A stretch of DNA of 36,865 nt from NCBI GenBank assembly GCA_904420225.1, contig CAJFUP010000001.1:1-36865 (forward strand), given 5' to 3'. Shown piece by piece: positions 17,690 through 26,512 of the stretch. This DNA comes from an uncultured Lachnospiraceae bacterium (lineage in GTDB: Bacteria > Bacillota > Clostridia > Lachnospirales > Lachnospiraceae). Below the pieces are notes generated by a model that saw nothing but the letters and a program-made list of their open reading frames with translations, did no database searches and was not told the DNA's origin. Numbering within the stretch: the first letter of the stretch is position 1; every line of letters starts with the position of its first letter. A program made the position numbers and the translations under genes.

Positions 17690-18427
17690 TTATAGGCTGC
17701 GAAGTTTCTGGAGAGCTTTGCTTCTGATCAGTATCGTCTCATGCTCTTCCAAAAAGGCTTCGGTGGCCAGAGGCGTAGAGCCGACAATGGATCCGTATTC
17801 AGACAAAACATTGCACAGTTGGTTGAAACTCTCCGGTGTATGGCCGGATTTATGAACAGCCAGATAGTAGAGGCCGTTGGACTCGTTTTTATACAGAGAA
17901 TTGTCGCCCTCATAAGAAGGAGAGACGGCGTGGGCAGCTTCCGTGACAGTGTCCAGATCCCGGAAAGAGAAGACGCGGGATAGATCCCTGGGCGGCTCAT
18001 CCGATGTCTCCGCATTTCCAATATCCTTGGTCAATTGGGAGTTTTTGGAAAAGGCATCCAGAATCTCGTCGGCACGGGAAAAGACTTCTCTGCTTGAATC
18101 AGGGAGTTCTTGGTCGTCCACATCCAGTTCTTCCATATTGCCGGGAGCAAATTTTGCGAAGCGAGTGTCCAATTCTTCTGGATCCTCCATTTTTGTGATC
18201 AAGAGGACAATGGTGTCCTCTGCCATGGGGATGGCTTCTATCATAAGCGGAATATCTTCGGCGTTGAAATCCAGTTCATAGGAAGCGCGAGTGAGCATTT
18301 CACGGAACAGGGAGCGGGCTTTCTCACTGCCGTAGGCCAGTTCGTTCAAATTAATATGGCGTTCCAGCAGGTCGCCGCGGCTGAGCGTACACTTGATTTG
18401 ATTTTCGTTGACTCGTTCCAGTTTCAT
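17690..18427 (-). CDS. mecA: Adaptor protein MecA
   Basis: MKLERVNENQIKCTLSRGDLLERHINLNELAYGSEKARSLFREMLTRASYELDFNAEDIPLMIEAIPMAEDTIVLLITKMEDPEELDTRFAKF. Confidence 0.93.
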   Translation of the reverse strand: MKLERVNENQIKCTLSRGDLLERHINLNELAYGSEKARSLFREMLTRASYELDFNAEDIPLMIEAIPMAEDTIVLLITKMEDPEELDTRFAKFAPGNMEELDVDDQELPDSSREVFSRADEILDAFSKNSQLTKDIGNAETSDEPPRDLSRVFSFRDLDTVTEAAHAVSPSYEGDNSLYKNESNGLYYLAVHKSGHTPESFNQLCNVLSEYGSIVGSTPLATEAFLEEHETILIRSKALQKLRSL

Positions 18428-18753
18428 AATATCACATCCTTCCATTCAGGTCCTTTTGTATCGGTATGCTCATATGAAGCAAAAATTCCATATGGCGACA
18501 CCTTCCCTAATTATATTATACAGTATACCTTCGGAAATATCCATTGTAAAGAGAAAAATGATGAAAAATTTATGTATAGTGTAGCACTCTAGTAAGAGCA
18601 TCGACGGGATTGTGCAGAGGTGAAAACGTGCAGCCGTGAGATTGTTGCTGATGGCAAAGAAACAAATTGTGTAAGAAATATGCGAAATTTACACAAAATG
18701 AGTAAAAAAATAAAAAAAATTATGGGTTTACGAAAAAAATAAGATCAATACTC

Positions 18754-18782
18754 TTGAAAAAAGGCGGAAAAAGACGTAAATT
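18754..18782 (+). promoter_or_regulatory. Candidate promoter of an untranslated RNA
   Basis: TTGAAA (18754-18759), 17-nt spacer, TAAATT (18777-18782); no convincing ORF downstream. Confidence 0.4.
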
Positions 18783-18784
18783 AT

Positions 18785-19145
18785 TGATATGGATAAGCAA
18801 ATGTATACCATCGATGGAACCCCATACGTCTCTTCTATGCTGGGATGCAGGCCCTTGAGGGCAAAATAAGAAGAAAAACAGGAACATCCGACAGATGGAA
18901 GATTATCCGACCCGTTGTCCGGAAGTGTGATAATATATCGAATCAGTCTCAATGCGGCATCCGGACCAAACACGCGGCGCGGGATGCGGAAAGGGAGGGA
19001 GTGGAACTTTTCCTCAAAAGGCGGCAGTCCGGCGGATTTCAATGGAGAACATATTTGCGGGAGAATCCGCATAAGCAAGGGAGAACCGTTGGAGGAAACG
19101 CCTTCTGCGCGGCGCGGACGGGGTGAAAGAAGCGGTTTTTGAGAC
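18785..19145 (+). ncRNA. Candidate structured noncoding RNA of unknown class
   Basis: Large ORF-free gap; hairpins GCCC-TTGA-GGGC 18851-18862, GGATG/CATCC 18843-18889, GCATCC/GGATGC 18957-18987, CTTTT-CCTC-AAAAG 19007-19020, TGCGG/CCGCA 19056-19071 or GCGGATT/AATCCGC 19032-19070; weak terminal stem plus TTTTT ending 19140. Confidence 0.4.
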
Positions 19146-19233
19146 TAGATTGTCAAAATATGGTGAATTTCAAAAAATCCTTGGCGAATAATGGCGGATT
19201 TTGCGATGTATTTTAGTACAATTCCGAAAAAAG

Positions 19234-19614
19234 TTAAACATCCCGAGGCCTTTTTGTGGTATGATTATGTTTGGAAAGATCAGAAAAGACTTTTTCGTAA
19301 TTCTGCGCCAGGTAGTCGGCATAAAGATGCAGTTCTAGTCTGGCGTCATCGGGAAAGTCAGGAGGAAGGATCATCACATTGTGAAACGGTTTATACGGCT
19401 GAGGGATATCTGTCAGGCCCAGCAGGTAATCGACAGATACTTGAAAGTAGTTTGCAATTAGGATTTTTAAATCGTCAGATGGTTCGCTTTTATTGCGCTC
19501 ATAGGATGAAATGGAGTGTTTATTAATATTTAGCACAGAACTTAAAGCGTCTTGGGTTAAACCAGCATTTTTGCGCAGCTCGTATAAACGTTCTCCAATC
19601 ATAAAATCCTCCAT
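19234..19614 (-). CDS. XRE-family helix-turn-helix regulator
   Basis: IGERLYELRKNAGLTQDALSSVLNINKHSISSYERNKSEPSDDLKILIANYFQVSVDYLLGLTD. Confidence 0.9.
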   Translation of the reverse strand: MEDFMIGERLYELRKNAGLTQDALSSVLNINKHSISSYERNKSEPSDDLKILIANYFQVSVDYLLGLTDIPQPYKPFHNVMILPPDFPDDARLELHLYADYLAQNYEKVFSDLSKHNHTTKRPRDV

Positions 19615-19769
19615 ATCTGATGCTCCAAAACATGGGCAAAGCTTCTATCTCTATCCATTATATACAATATTTACCTGTATGTGGATAAAACAGAAGAAAA
19701 AGACCATCTGACATAAAAATAGAAAAAACTACGACAAAAATTGACGCTAAAGTACGAAAGGAGGACGCG

Positions 19770-20084
19770 ATGTACAACTTCGCGGGACTTTTTATCAGAA
19801 CCCTGAAAGAAGATTTCCGTGATGAGAATGTTCATCACGCGCTGGAGGTAGTGGACCAGGCATATAGGAAACAAATGGAAATCCTGATTCAAGGGAAGGC
19901 GGCCAGAGACCTGGATATAAAAAAGGTACCAGAGCCGTTACGGCAGATGCTGGAGGATGAAATCATTGCGTTTATGGATGTATTTCGTGAATTTGGCGGA
20001 ATCAAGCCGGGAGAACATGACCAGAAGGCGGTCAGAGACTATGAGATTATAAAAGCATACAGGAGCATGATTCAGGAAGACTGA
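19770..20084 (+). CDS. Hypothetical protein, 104 aa
   Basis: Strong RBS AAAGGAGGACGCG-ATG; MYNFAGLFIRTLKEDFRDENVHHALEVVDQAYRKQMEILIQGKAARDLDIKKVPEPLRQML...; predicted helical. Confidence 0.7.
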   Translation: MYNFAGLFIRTLKEDFRDENVHHALEVVDQAYRKQMEILIQGKAARDLDIKKVPEPLRQMLEDEIIAFMDVFREFGGIKPGEHDQKAVRDYEIIKAYRSMIQED

Positions 20085-20131
20085 ATGGACGGGGCAGTGA
20101 AAAAGAGCAGGGTATTTGCTAGACCTGCTCT

Positions 20132-20506
20132 TCACGGTTTGGCCGTTGGCTCCGAGACGTGCTTGCTTCCCTCGTAATAGGCCAGGATCCGGTTAAGCGC
20201 CAGCAGCCAAAACTGCTGATCCTGATCAGGGAATTTTTGAAAATTGTGGATGAGCTCGTGAATCATGGGAGGATTTTTGATGGCAGGAAAGAAAAACTCC
20301 CATGGCTCGATCTCAAAAAAGCCGCATATTTCAAGAAATGCCTTCATAGAAGGCAGAGTCCTGCCGGATACAATGGATTGGATATACCCTTGGCAGCGGC
20401 CCAGTGCAAGACTCAGTTCATATTCTGACATATTGCGCTGAAGACGCAGCTCTGTGATTCGTTTCCGTATAAACTCTGCCTGTGTTGTAAGTTCTGTATC
20501 AGCCAT
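20132..20506 (-). CDS. XRE-family helix-turn-helix regulator
   Basis: IRKRITELRLQRNMSEYELSLALGRCQGYIQSIVSGRTLPSMKAFLEICGFFEIEPWEFF. Confidence 0.85.
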   Translation of the reverse strand: MADTELTTQAEFIRKRITELRLQRNMSEYELSLALGRCQGYIQSIVSGRTLPSMKAFLEICGFFEIEPWEFFFPAIKNPPMIHELIHNFQKFPDQDQQFWLLALNRILAYYEGSKHVSEPTAKP

Positions 20507-20711
20507 GTTCTCCTCCGGATGTCTTATTACAATCTATTATATACAATTGAAAATATCAATAATCGCTTCTAAATATCAATATTTTATTATTATGCGGAGA
20601 AAACACGACTGAAAATATTCATTTTTTGTTTTGACCATATATTCAATGGACAGCGGATGCAGTCCAGCCAAGAGCGCAGTACGCTTTGAGGGATGCGTTC
20701 CCGTCGATTGC

Positions 20712-21509
20712 TCAGGTGTTGCCGGGGATTTCACTGACGCCTGAGAGATCGGTTTCTATGTAATCGGAGAAGTCAGGGAATGAAATGGTGACTTCCTGGC
20801 CAGGGTTATGGTTGGTAATGGCGCAATCCATGGTCATTTCCATGTCTCCCATGTCCGGTACTGTCATGGTCAGAGGGATGTTTAGGGTTTCAGAGGCCAC
20901 ATAGCCGTCTCCATTGACTGTGAGAGTTCCGGTCACATCGCCTATGGTATAAGTTCCATTTTCACCCAGCTGATTTTCAAACTGGGAAAGAAGACTGGTC
21001 ACCAGATCGGTCATTTGTGTTCCGTCAGCAGTGAAAGAAATCACCTGATTATCACCGTCCTCTTCCATGGTGAGGCTTTTGTATGCCTCCTGGGGCAGGG
21101 GGCCGATGCTGCTGATCGTCATGATCTGTTCCTCGGCGTTTTCCAAAGACATGGCCTGTTTTACCTTTTGTTCCAGGACATTTGTATACATATACCCATC
21201 TGTGTAGTACATTTCCATGGGGAGTTCCATTCCCATGGCGCTGACATTGCCTGTCATGGCCAACTGGGTGTCTTCGCCGCTGCCGACGGCTTTGCAGTCC
21301 ATATCCAGCGCCATATCCATGGTCAGGCCTGATGTGCTGAACGCCATATCCATGGTCATGGTCAGATCGCTGGAAGTCAGCTGGCTGTTCTTTTGCTGCG
21401 CGGCTTCCATTACTTCAATGGGATCACTTTCTTTTCTGGCACAGCCCATGAATATACCGATCATCAGAAGGGAAAGCAGCATGGCCATGGTTCGTCTTAA
21501 CTTTTTCAT
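20712..21509 (-). CDS. Met-rich lipoprotein (DUF6612-like)
   Basis: Lipobox MIGIFMGCARK; ...MEMYYTDGYMYTNVLEQKVKQ...; repeated MTMDMA segments. Confidence 0.75.
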   Translation of the reverse strand: MKKLRRTMAMLLSLLMIGIFMGCARKESDPIEVMEAAQQKNSQLTSSDLTMTMDMAFSTSGLTMDMALDMDCKAVGSGEDTQLAMTGNVSAMGMELPMEMYYTDGYMYTNVLEQKVKQAMSLENAEEQIMTISSIGPLPQEAYKSLTMEEDGDNQVISFTADGTQMTDLVTSLLSQFENQLGENGTYTIGDVTGTLTVNGDGYVASETLNIPLTMTVPDMGDMEMTMDCAITNHNPGQEVTISFPDFSDYIETDLSGVSEIPGNT

Positions 21510-21638
21510 AAAACCTCCTTCATTGGACGAAGCGACAGTATATAATAGTTATAACACGTTCATTATATGGGATAATAAAGAGATATGCAACTGGATTTGC
21601 CGTTCCATGGGAAAGCGAAAGTTTTTGGGGAAAATAGA

Positions 21639-21679
21639 AAAACCCGGTCACGCCGCTGTTGGGGCTCTGGCCGGGTTTT
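21639..21679. terminator. Bidirectional terminator between pyk and the lipoprotein gene
   Basis: AAAACCCGG / CCGGGTTTT. Confidence 0.7.
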
Positions 21680-21688
21680 GAATTTCCA

Positions 21689-23107
21689 TTATTCCACGAT
21701 ATGAAGCTTCATGAAGTCTGTGACAGAAGCGATGCTGGAATTGCCCAGGATGACCAGCGCGTCTCCTTTCTTGATAAAGGGAAGGTGTGTGGTCTTCTCA
21801 ATGCAGGAAGCGATAAGGTCCTCCGCGTTTTCTTTTGTCTCCATGAGAAGGGGCTTGATGTTCCATTCCAGATTCAGCTGATATAAGACCGCCTTATCAT
21901 CTGTGAGGGCAATGATGGGAGTATCCGGTCTTACACTGGAAAGAATGCGTGCGCTGTGCCCAGTGTGGGTGGCCACAACCATGGCGGTGGCTTTCTGATA
22001 TTTGGCAGCAGTACAGGAGGCCAAGATAATCGTTCTCCTGGTGTTCTCTGAGAAATCCCAATCCTGGACTGCTACAGGACTCTCCTGGATATATTCTTTA
22101 TGGCGCTCCGCTTCTTCGGCGATGGCCGACATGGTGCGAAGGCTTTCCGCGGGATAGTGGCCGGCAGCCGTCTCTCCCGACAGCATGATGGCGGAAGTAC
22201 CGTCATAAACCGCATTGGCCACGTCGGAAATTTCGGCACGGGTGGGGCGGGGATTGCTGATCATGGAATCCAGCATCTGAGTGGCTGTGATCACAAGCTT
22301 TCCTTCCCGATTGCACATCTCGATAATACGCTTCTGGATGGAAGGCAGATGGGTAAAGGGGATCTCCACGCCCATATCTCCACGGGCCACCATGATACCG
22401 TCGCTGACTTCCAGAATCTCAGGCAGATTGCGAACGCCCTGGAGATTCTCGATCTTGGCGATGAGGCGGATCTTGGAGCCGCCGTTTTCTTCCAGGATAC
22501 GGCGAACCTGCTTCACATCATCGGCACAGCGCACAAACGAAAGGGCCATGAAATCCACTTTCTGGCTGCAGCCAAAGATGATATCGCTGCGGTCTGTCTC
22601 GCTGATATAGGGCATTTTAATCTCGATGCCGGGGAGATTGATTCCCTTGTGGTTGCTGATTTTTCCCTCGTTGAGCACCGTACAGACAATGTCGGTATCT
22701 CTGATCTCTTCCACTTTCATGGACAGTTTTCCATCGTCGATGAGAATGGTATCCCCCGCTTTCAAATTTTCATATAGAGAAGGAAGCGTGGTGGAAGCTT
22801 TTTCTTGGGATCCCAGGATGGGCTGGGAAACAAAGGTAAACGTATCGCCTTCGTTAAGATAAATGGAACCATTTTCAAAGTCTCCGATGCGGATTTCCGG
22901 ACCCTTGGTATCCAGCAAAGTGGCAATGGGGATGCCAAGCTCGTCACGCACTTTTTTCAGCAAATTGATTTTCCTGGCGTGATCCGAATGGGCATCGTGG
23001 GAAAAGTTGAACCGAGCGCAGTCCATACCGGCCAGGGCCAGTTCACGCATGGTTTCTTCATTGTCAGAAGCCGGACCGATTGTTGCGATGATTTTTGTCT
23101 TTCTCAT
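21689..23107 (-). CDS. pyk: Pyruvate kinase
   Basis: MRKTKIIATIGPASDNEETMRELALAGMDCARFNFSH...DTKGPEIRIG...MVARGDMGVEIPF...ATQMLDSMISNPRPTRAEISDVANAVYDGTSAIMLSGETAAGHYP. Confidence 0.97.
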   Translation of the reverse strand: MRKTKIIATIGPASDNEETMRELALAGMDCARFNFSHDAHSDHARKINLLKKVRDELGIPIATLLDTKGPEIRIGDFENGSIYLNEGDTFTFVSQPILGSQEKASTTLPSLYENLKAGDTILIDDGKLSMKVEEIRDTDIVCTVLNEGKISNHKGINLPGIEIKMPYISETDRSDIIFGCSQKVDFMALSFVRCADDVKQVRRILEENGGSKIRLIAKIENLQGVRNLPEILEVSDGIMVARGDMGVEIPFTHLPSIQKRIIEMCNREGKLVITATQMLDSMISNPRPTRAEISDVANAVYDGTSAIMLSGETAAGHYPAESLRTMSAIAEEAERHKEYIQESPVAVQDWDFSENTRRTIILASCTAAKYQKATAMVVATHTGHSARILSSVRPDTPIIALTDDKAVLYQLNLEWNIKPLLMETKENAEDLIASCIEKTTHLPFIKKGDALVILGNSSIASVTDFMKLHIVE

Positions 23108-23188
23108 TTATTACCTCCAGGTTAAGCGAACCGGGCAGTCCGCTTTGGTATTTACTTATAACCATATGGATGTTGTCCATCCAGGACA

Positions 23189-23230
23189 CAGGCAAGTCTT
23201 TTTCCATTGTCCCGGAAAAAGACTTGCCTG
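23189..23230 (-). promoter_or_regulatory. Perfect 17-bp hairpin in the pyk 5' leader
   Basis: CAGGCAAGTCTTTTTCC (23189-23205) / GGAAAAAGACTTGCCTG (23214-23230), 8-nt loop. Confidence 0.6.
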
Positions 23231-23274
23231 AAATGGGTTCCATATATGGTATCCTTGTCATTTTGACCTCTTTA

Positions 23275-23303
23275 AGTTTAAAGGTTTGCAAAATGGAAGT
23301 CAA
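23275..23303 (-). promoter_or_regulatory. pyk promoter
   Basis: Minus strand TTGACT (23303-23298), 17-nt spacer, TAAACT (23280-23275). Confidence 0.6.
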
Positions 23304-23425
23304 TAGGTAGATGAGAGAATTTGAGCTGGGCTGCGAGGCAAAAATCATGTAATTGCCACAATGAAGCGGCTGATTGTGAAACCTGTGTAAAGATTATGTA
23401 AAGAACAAAAAAGAAGGCCAGGGCG

Positions 23426-24154
23426 TTATGAGGATACGGGAAGCTGGAAATATTCCATGATTCCCAGATAGACGGAATGGGCGATCTTTTTTTGATAAGA
23501 TTCTTCCTGCAGCATGGCGCATTCTTCCGCATTGCTGAGAAATCCGCACTCACTGATGACGATGGGACAGGAGGTGTGCAGGAGCAGATAGTAGTCCTCA
23601 TTGGCCTTGGCGGCTCGGTTTTTTCGGCCTTCCAGGGCATAATCGAAATTTTTCTGAATGGCATCGGCCAGAGTTTTTCCCTGGGAGGAAGACTTATAGT
23701 AAAAAACTTGGGGACCGGAAACAGAAGGATCCGGATAACTGTTTTGATGGATGCTGACGGCGATATCTGGTTGGGCCTCTTGGATTTTTGCGATTCTTGC
23801 CCGCATATCCGCTTTCTTTTTATTGGTATCGGTTTCCTGATATAGAGGAGAATCATCTTCTCTGGTTAGACAGACTGTGATTCCGGACGCTTCCAGTTCT
23901 GCTTTCAAATACTGGCAGATGGCCAGATTGATATCTTTTTCCAAAGCGCCGTCTGTGCCGATTTTTCCTGGATCCATGGCGCCGTGGCCAGGGTCTATGG
24001 CCACTGTCGGGAGATCTCTGTTTTCCTCCATAGAATTGTCGGAGGGTATCACCGCCGACGCATGGCTGGCCTGGAGGGCGGCGCCTTGGCGGGAGAGAAA
24101 GAAAGTACCTGCCAGGAGAAGAAACGTCATAAGCAGCTGAAGCCTTTTTTTCAT
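23426..24154 (-). CDS. cwlD: N-acetylmuramoyl-L-alanine amidase, CwlD-like (Amidase_3)
   Basis: VAIDPGHGAMDPGKIGTDGALEKDINLAICQYLKAELEASG...SIHQNSYPDPSVSGPQVFYYKSSSQGKTLADAIQ...VISECGFLSNAEE. Confidence 0.88.
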   Translation of the reverse strand: MKKRLQLLMTFLLLAGTFFLSRQGAALQASHASAVIPSDNSMEENRDLPTVAIDPGHGAMDPGKIGTDGALEKDINLAICQYLKAELEASGITVCLTREDDSPLYQETDTNKKKADMRARIAKIQEAQPDIAVSIHQNSYPDPSVSGPQVFYYKSSSQGKTLADAIQKNFDYALEGRKNRAAKANEDYYLLLHTSCPIVISECGFLSNAEECAMLQEESYQKKIAHSVYLGIMEYFQLPVSS

Positions 24155-24306
24155 GAAAACCATCCTGTTTTGCTTGGGATTATTTAAATTATATGCCGAG
24201 AGCTGGGGAAACTTCCCTATTTTTCAGCAAAATAACACTGGACTTTTTCACTGCTATACATTACTATAATAAACAGTCAAAGTGGAAATTATCAGGAGGA
24301 TCAAGA

Positions 24307-25626
24307 ATGAAGAAGGTTGTTAAATTTGGAGGAAGTTCCCTCGCCAGCGCGGAGCAGTTCAAAAAAGTCGGTTCCATCATTAAAAAAGATCCGGCCAGGC
24401 GTTTTGTGGTGCCCTCTGCGCCGGGAAAGAGGAGCAGCGGCGACACTAAAGTGACGGACATGCTGTATTCCTGTTATGACAAAGCCGTCAAAGGAGAGGA
24501 TTTTTCCGATGAATTTGAAAAAATTAGAGAGCGATATGAGGAGATCATTGGCGGTTTGGGCATTAAGCTGACTTTGGAGGGTGAGTTTGAGTCCATAAAA
24601 GCAAACTTTGAGTCCCAGGCAGGCAGCGACTACGCGGCATCCCGCGGGGAATATCTCAATGGCATTGTCATGGCTGCCTACCTGGGATATACATTTGTGG
24701 ATGCAGCGGAGGTCATTTGCTTCAGTGAAACCGGGGAATTTGACGGAGCAAAAACAGATGCTGTGCTGAAAGAGCGCTTATCCGGTCTGGAGCAGGCCGT
24801 CATCCCCGGCTTTTATGGCAGCAGGCCGGACGGAACCATTCAGACATTTTCCAGAGGAGGCTCTGATGTGACCGGTTCCATTGTGGCCAAAGCGATTTCA
24901 GCGGATGTATATGAAAACTGGACGGATGTATCTGGCTTTTTGGTGGCAGATCCCAGAATTATCAAGGATGCCAAAGTCATTGAGACCATTACGTACCGGG
25001 AGCTGCGGGAGTTGTCCTATATGGGAGCCACGGTACTCCATGAAGACGCCATTTTCCCGGTGCGCAAGGAGGGGATCCCCATCCACATCCTCAATACCAA
25101 TGCCCCGGAAGATCCAGGCACTCTCATTGTGGAGAGTACCTGCCGTGTGCCCAAATATACCATCACGGGAATTGCGGGGAAAAAAGGATTTGCATCCATA
25201 AGCATTGATAAGGATATGATGAATTCAGAGATTGGGTTCGGCAGAAAGGTTCTGCAGGTATTTGAAGAGAATGAGATTTCTTTCGAGCATATGCCCTCCG
25301 GCATTGACACCATGACGGTGTTTGTCCATCAGGAGGAATTTGAGCCCAAGGAGCAAAAGGTGATTTCCGGCATTCACAAAGCGGTTCATCCTGACTATAT
25401 GGAGCTGGAATCGGATCTGGCGCTGATTGCCGTAGTTGGCCGGGGAATGCGTTCCACCAGAGGAACGGCGGGAAGGATTTTTTCTGCGCTGGCCCATGCC
25501 AGAATCAACGTCAAAATGATTGATCAGGGCTCCAGCGAGCTGAATGTTATCATTGGCGTCAAGAATGAAGACTTTGAAAACGCCATTCGGGCCATCTACG
25601 ATATTTTTGTGAGTACGCAGCTGTGA
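24307..25626 (+). CDS. lysC: Aspartate kinase
   Basis: MKKVVKFGGSSLASAEQFKKVGSII...FSRGGSDVTGSIVAKAISADVYENWTDVSGFLVADPRII; C-terminal ACT repeats. Confidence 0.93.
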   Translation: MKKVVKFGGSSLASAEQFKKVGSIIKKDPARRFVVPSAPGKRSSGDTKVTDMLYSCYDKAVKGEDFSDEFEKIRERYEEIIGGLGIKLTLEGEFESIKANFESQAGSDYAASRGEYLNGIVMAAYLGYTFVDAAEVICFSETGEFDGAKTDAVLKERLSGLEQAVIPGFYGSRPDGTIQTFSRGGSDVTGSIVAKAISADVYENWTDVSGFLVADPRIIKDAKVIETITYRELRELSYMGATVLHEDAIFPVRKEGIPIHILNTNAPEDPGTLIVESTCRVPKYTITGIAGKKGFASISIDKDMMNSEIGFGRKVLQVFEENEISFEHMPSGIDTMTVFVHQEEFEPKEQKVISGIHKAVHPDYMELESDLALIAVVGRGMRSTRGTAGRIFSALAHARINVKMIDQGSSELNVIIGVKNEDFENAIRAIYDIFVSTQL

Positions 25627-25663
25627 AATAGCGGCATTCTCCTCCCTGCGGTCTTGTGATAGG

Positions 25664-25714
25664 ATCCCCTTAAGTAGACAAGGCAAATAGTCCCAACTAC
25701 TTAAGGGGATTTTT
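25664..25714 (+). terminator. Rho-independent terminator after aspartate kinase
   Basis: ATCCCCTTAAGTAG / CTACTTAAGGGGATTTTT, 14-bp stem. Confidence 0.9.
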
Positions 25715-25832
25715 GTCAGAAGGCGGTGACGTATTTGGGTTGTGCACTGTCCCTTTTTTTCATATAGCTAAAGTGAAAGCATTGGGAAACCGCCGGGACG
25801 GCGCGGCGGCTTCCGAGATAAAGGAGGCATGC

Positions 25833-26450
25833 ATGCAGGACTGGATTATCAATATATTAAATCAATTTGGTTATTTTGGGATTGCAGCTCTGATTGCCAT
25901 TGAAAACATTTTTCCCCCCATCCCATCGGAGGTGATTCTTACATTCGGCGGATTCATGACCACGTATACAGAGATGAATGAGTGGATGGTGATCCTGGCG
26001 GCTACAGCGGGTTCGCTGGTGGGCGCAGTGCTGCTTTATGAGGTGGGATCTTTGGTGAGTCAGGAATGGCTGGCGAAAGTCCTTCAGGGAAAAACAGGCA
26101 AGATTCTGCGCCTAAAGCCCGGGGATGTCTATCGAGCCAGCGATTGGTTTCAGAAAAAAGGATACGCGGCGGTTTTAATCTGTCGTTTTATTCCCATTGT
26201 ACGCAGTCTGATTTCCATTCCCGCCGGTATGGCGCGGATGAAGCTATTGCCGTTTTTCCTTTTGACAACTCTGGGCAGTGTCATCTGGAATACGGCGCTG
26301 ATTTGGCTGGGGTCTCTGGCCGGCGCTTCATGGAAGCGAATATTAACCGTGTTCGATACATATGCGCTGGCAGTTTTGGGGATTGCCGTGGTCTGTGCGG
26401 TGGTCATTGGCCTGTTGGCTTACCGGAAAAAGGGGCTCAGGGGGAAATAG
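25833..26450 (+). CDS. DedA-family membrane protein
   Basis: FGYFGIAALIAIENIFPPIPSEVILTFGGFM...FQKKGYAAVLICRFIPIVRSLISIPAGMARM; RBS AAAGGAGG. Confidence 0.93.
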   Translation: MQDWIINILNQFGYFGIAALIAIENIFPPIPSEVILTFGGFMTTYTEMNEWMVILAATAGSLVGAVLLYEVGSLVSQEWLAKVLQGKTGKILRLKPGDVYRASDWFQKKGYAAVLICRFIPIVRSLISIPAGMARMKLLPFFLLTTLGSVIWNTALIWLGSLAGASWKRILTVFDTYALAVLGIAVVCAVVIGLLAYRKKGLRGK

Positions 26451-26483
26451 GCCGAAATTAAGTGGTTTTCATGGAAAAAACGG

Positions 26484-26512
26484 TTGATTTTATGTGAAAA
26501 AAAACGTAAAGT
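26484..26512 (+). promoter_or_regulatory. galE promoter
   Basis: TTGATT (26484-26489), 17-nt spacer, TAAAGT (26507-26512). Confidence 0.5.

Noticed and set aside
18728-19142. Short ORFs (116 aa minus, 93 aa and 75 aa plus) in the candidate ncRNA block
   Set aside because: Low-complexity or basic compositions, overlapping in several frames, no recognisable domain and no good RBS; noncoding structure is the better explanation.
24163-24306. Lysine riboswitch upstream of aspartate kinase
   Set aside because: The leader is short and AT-rich with no L-box consensus or terminator.
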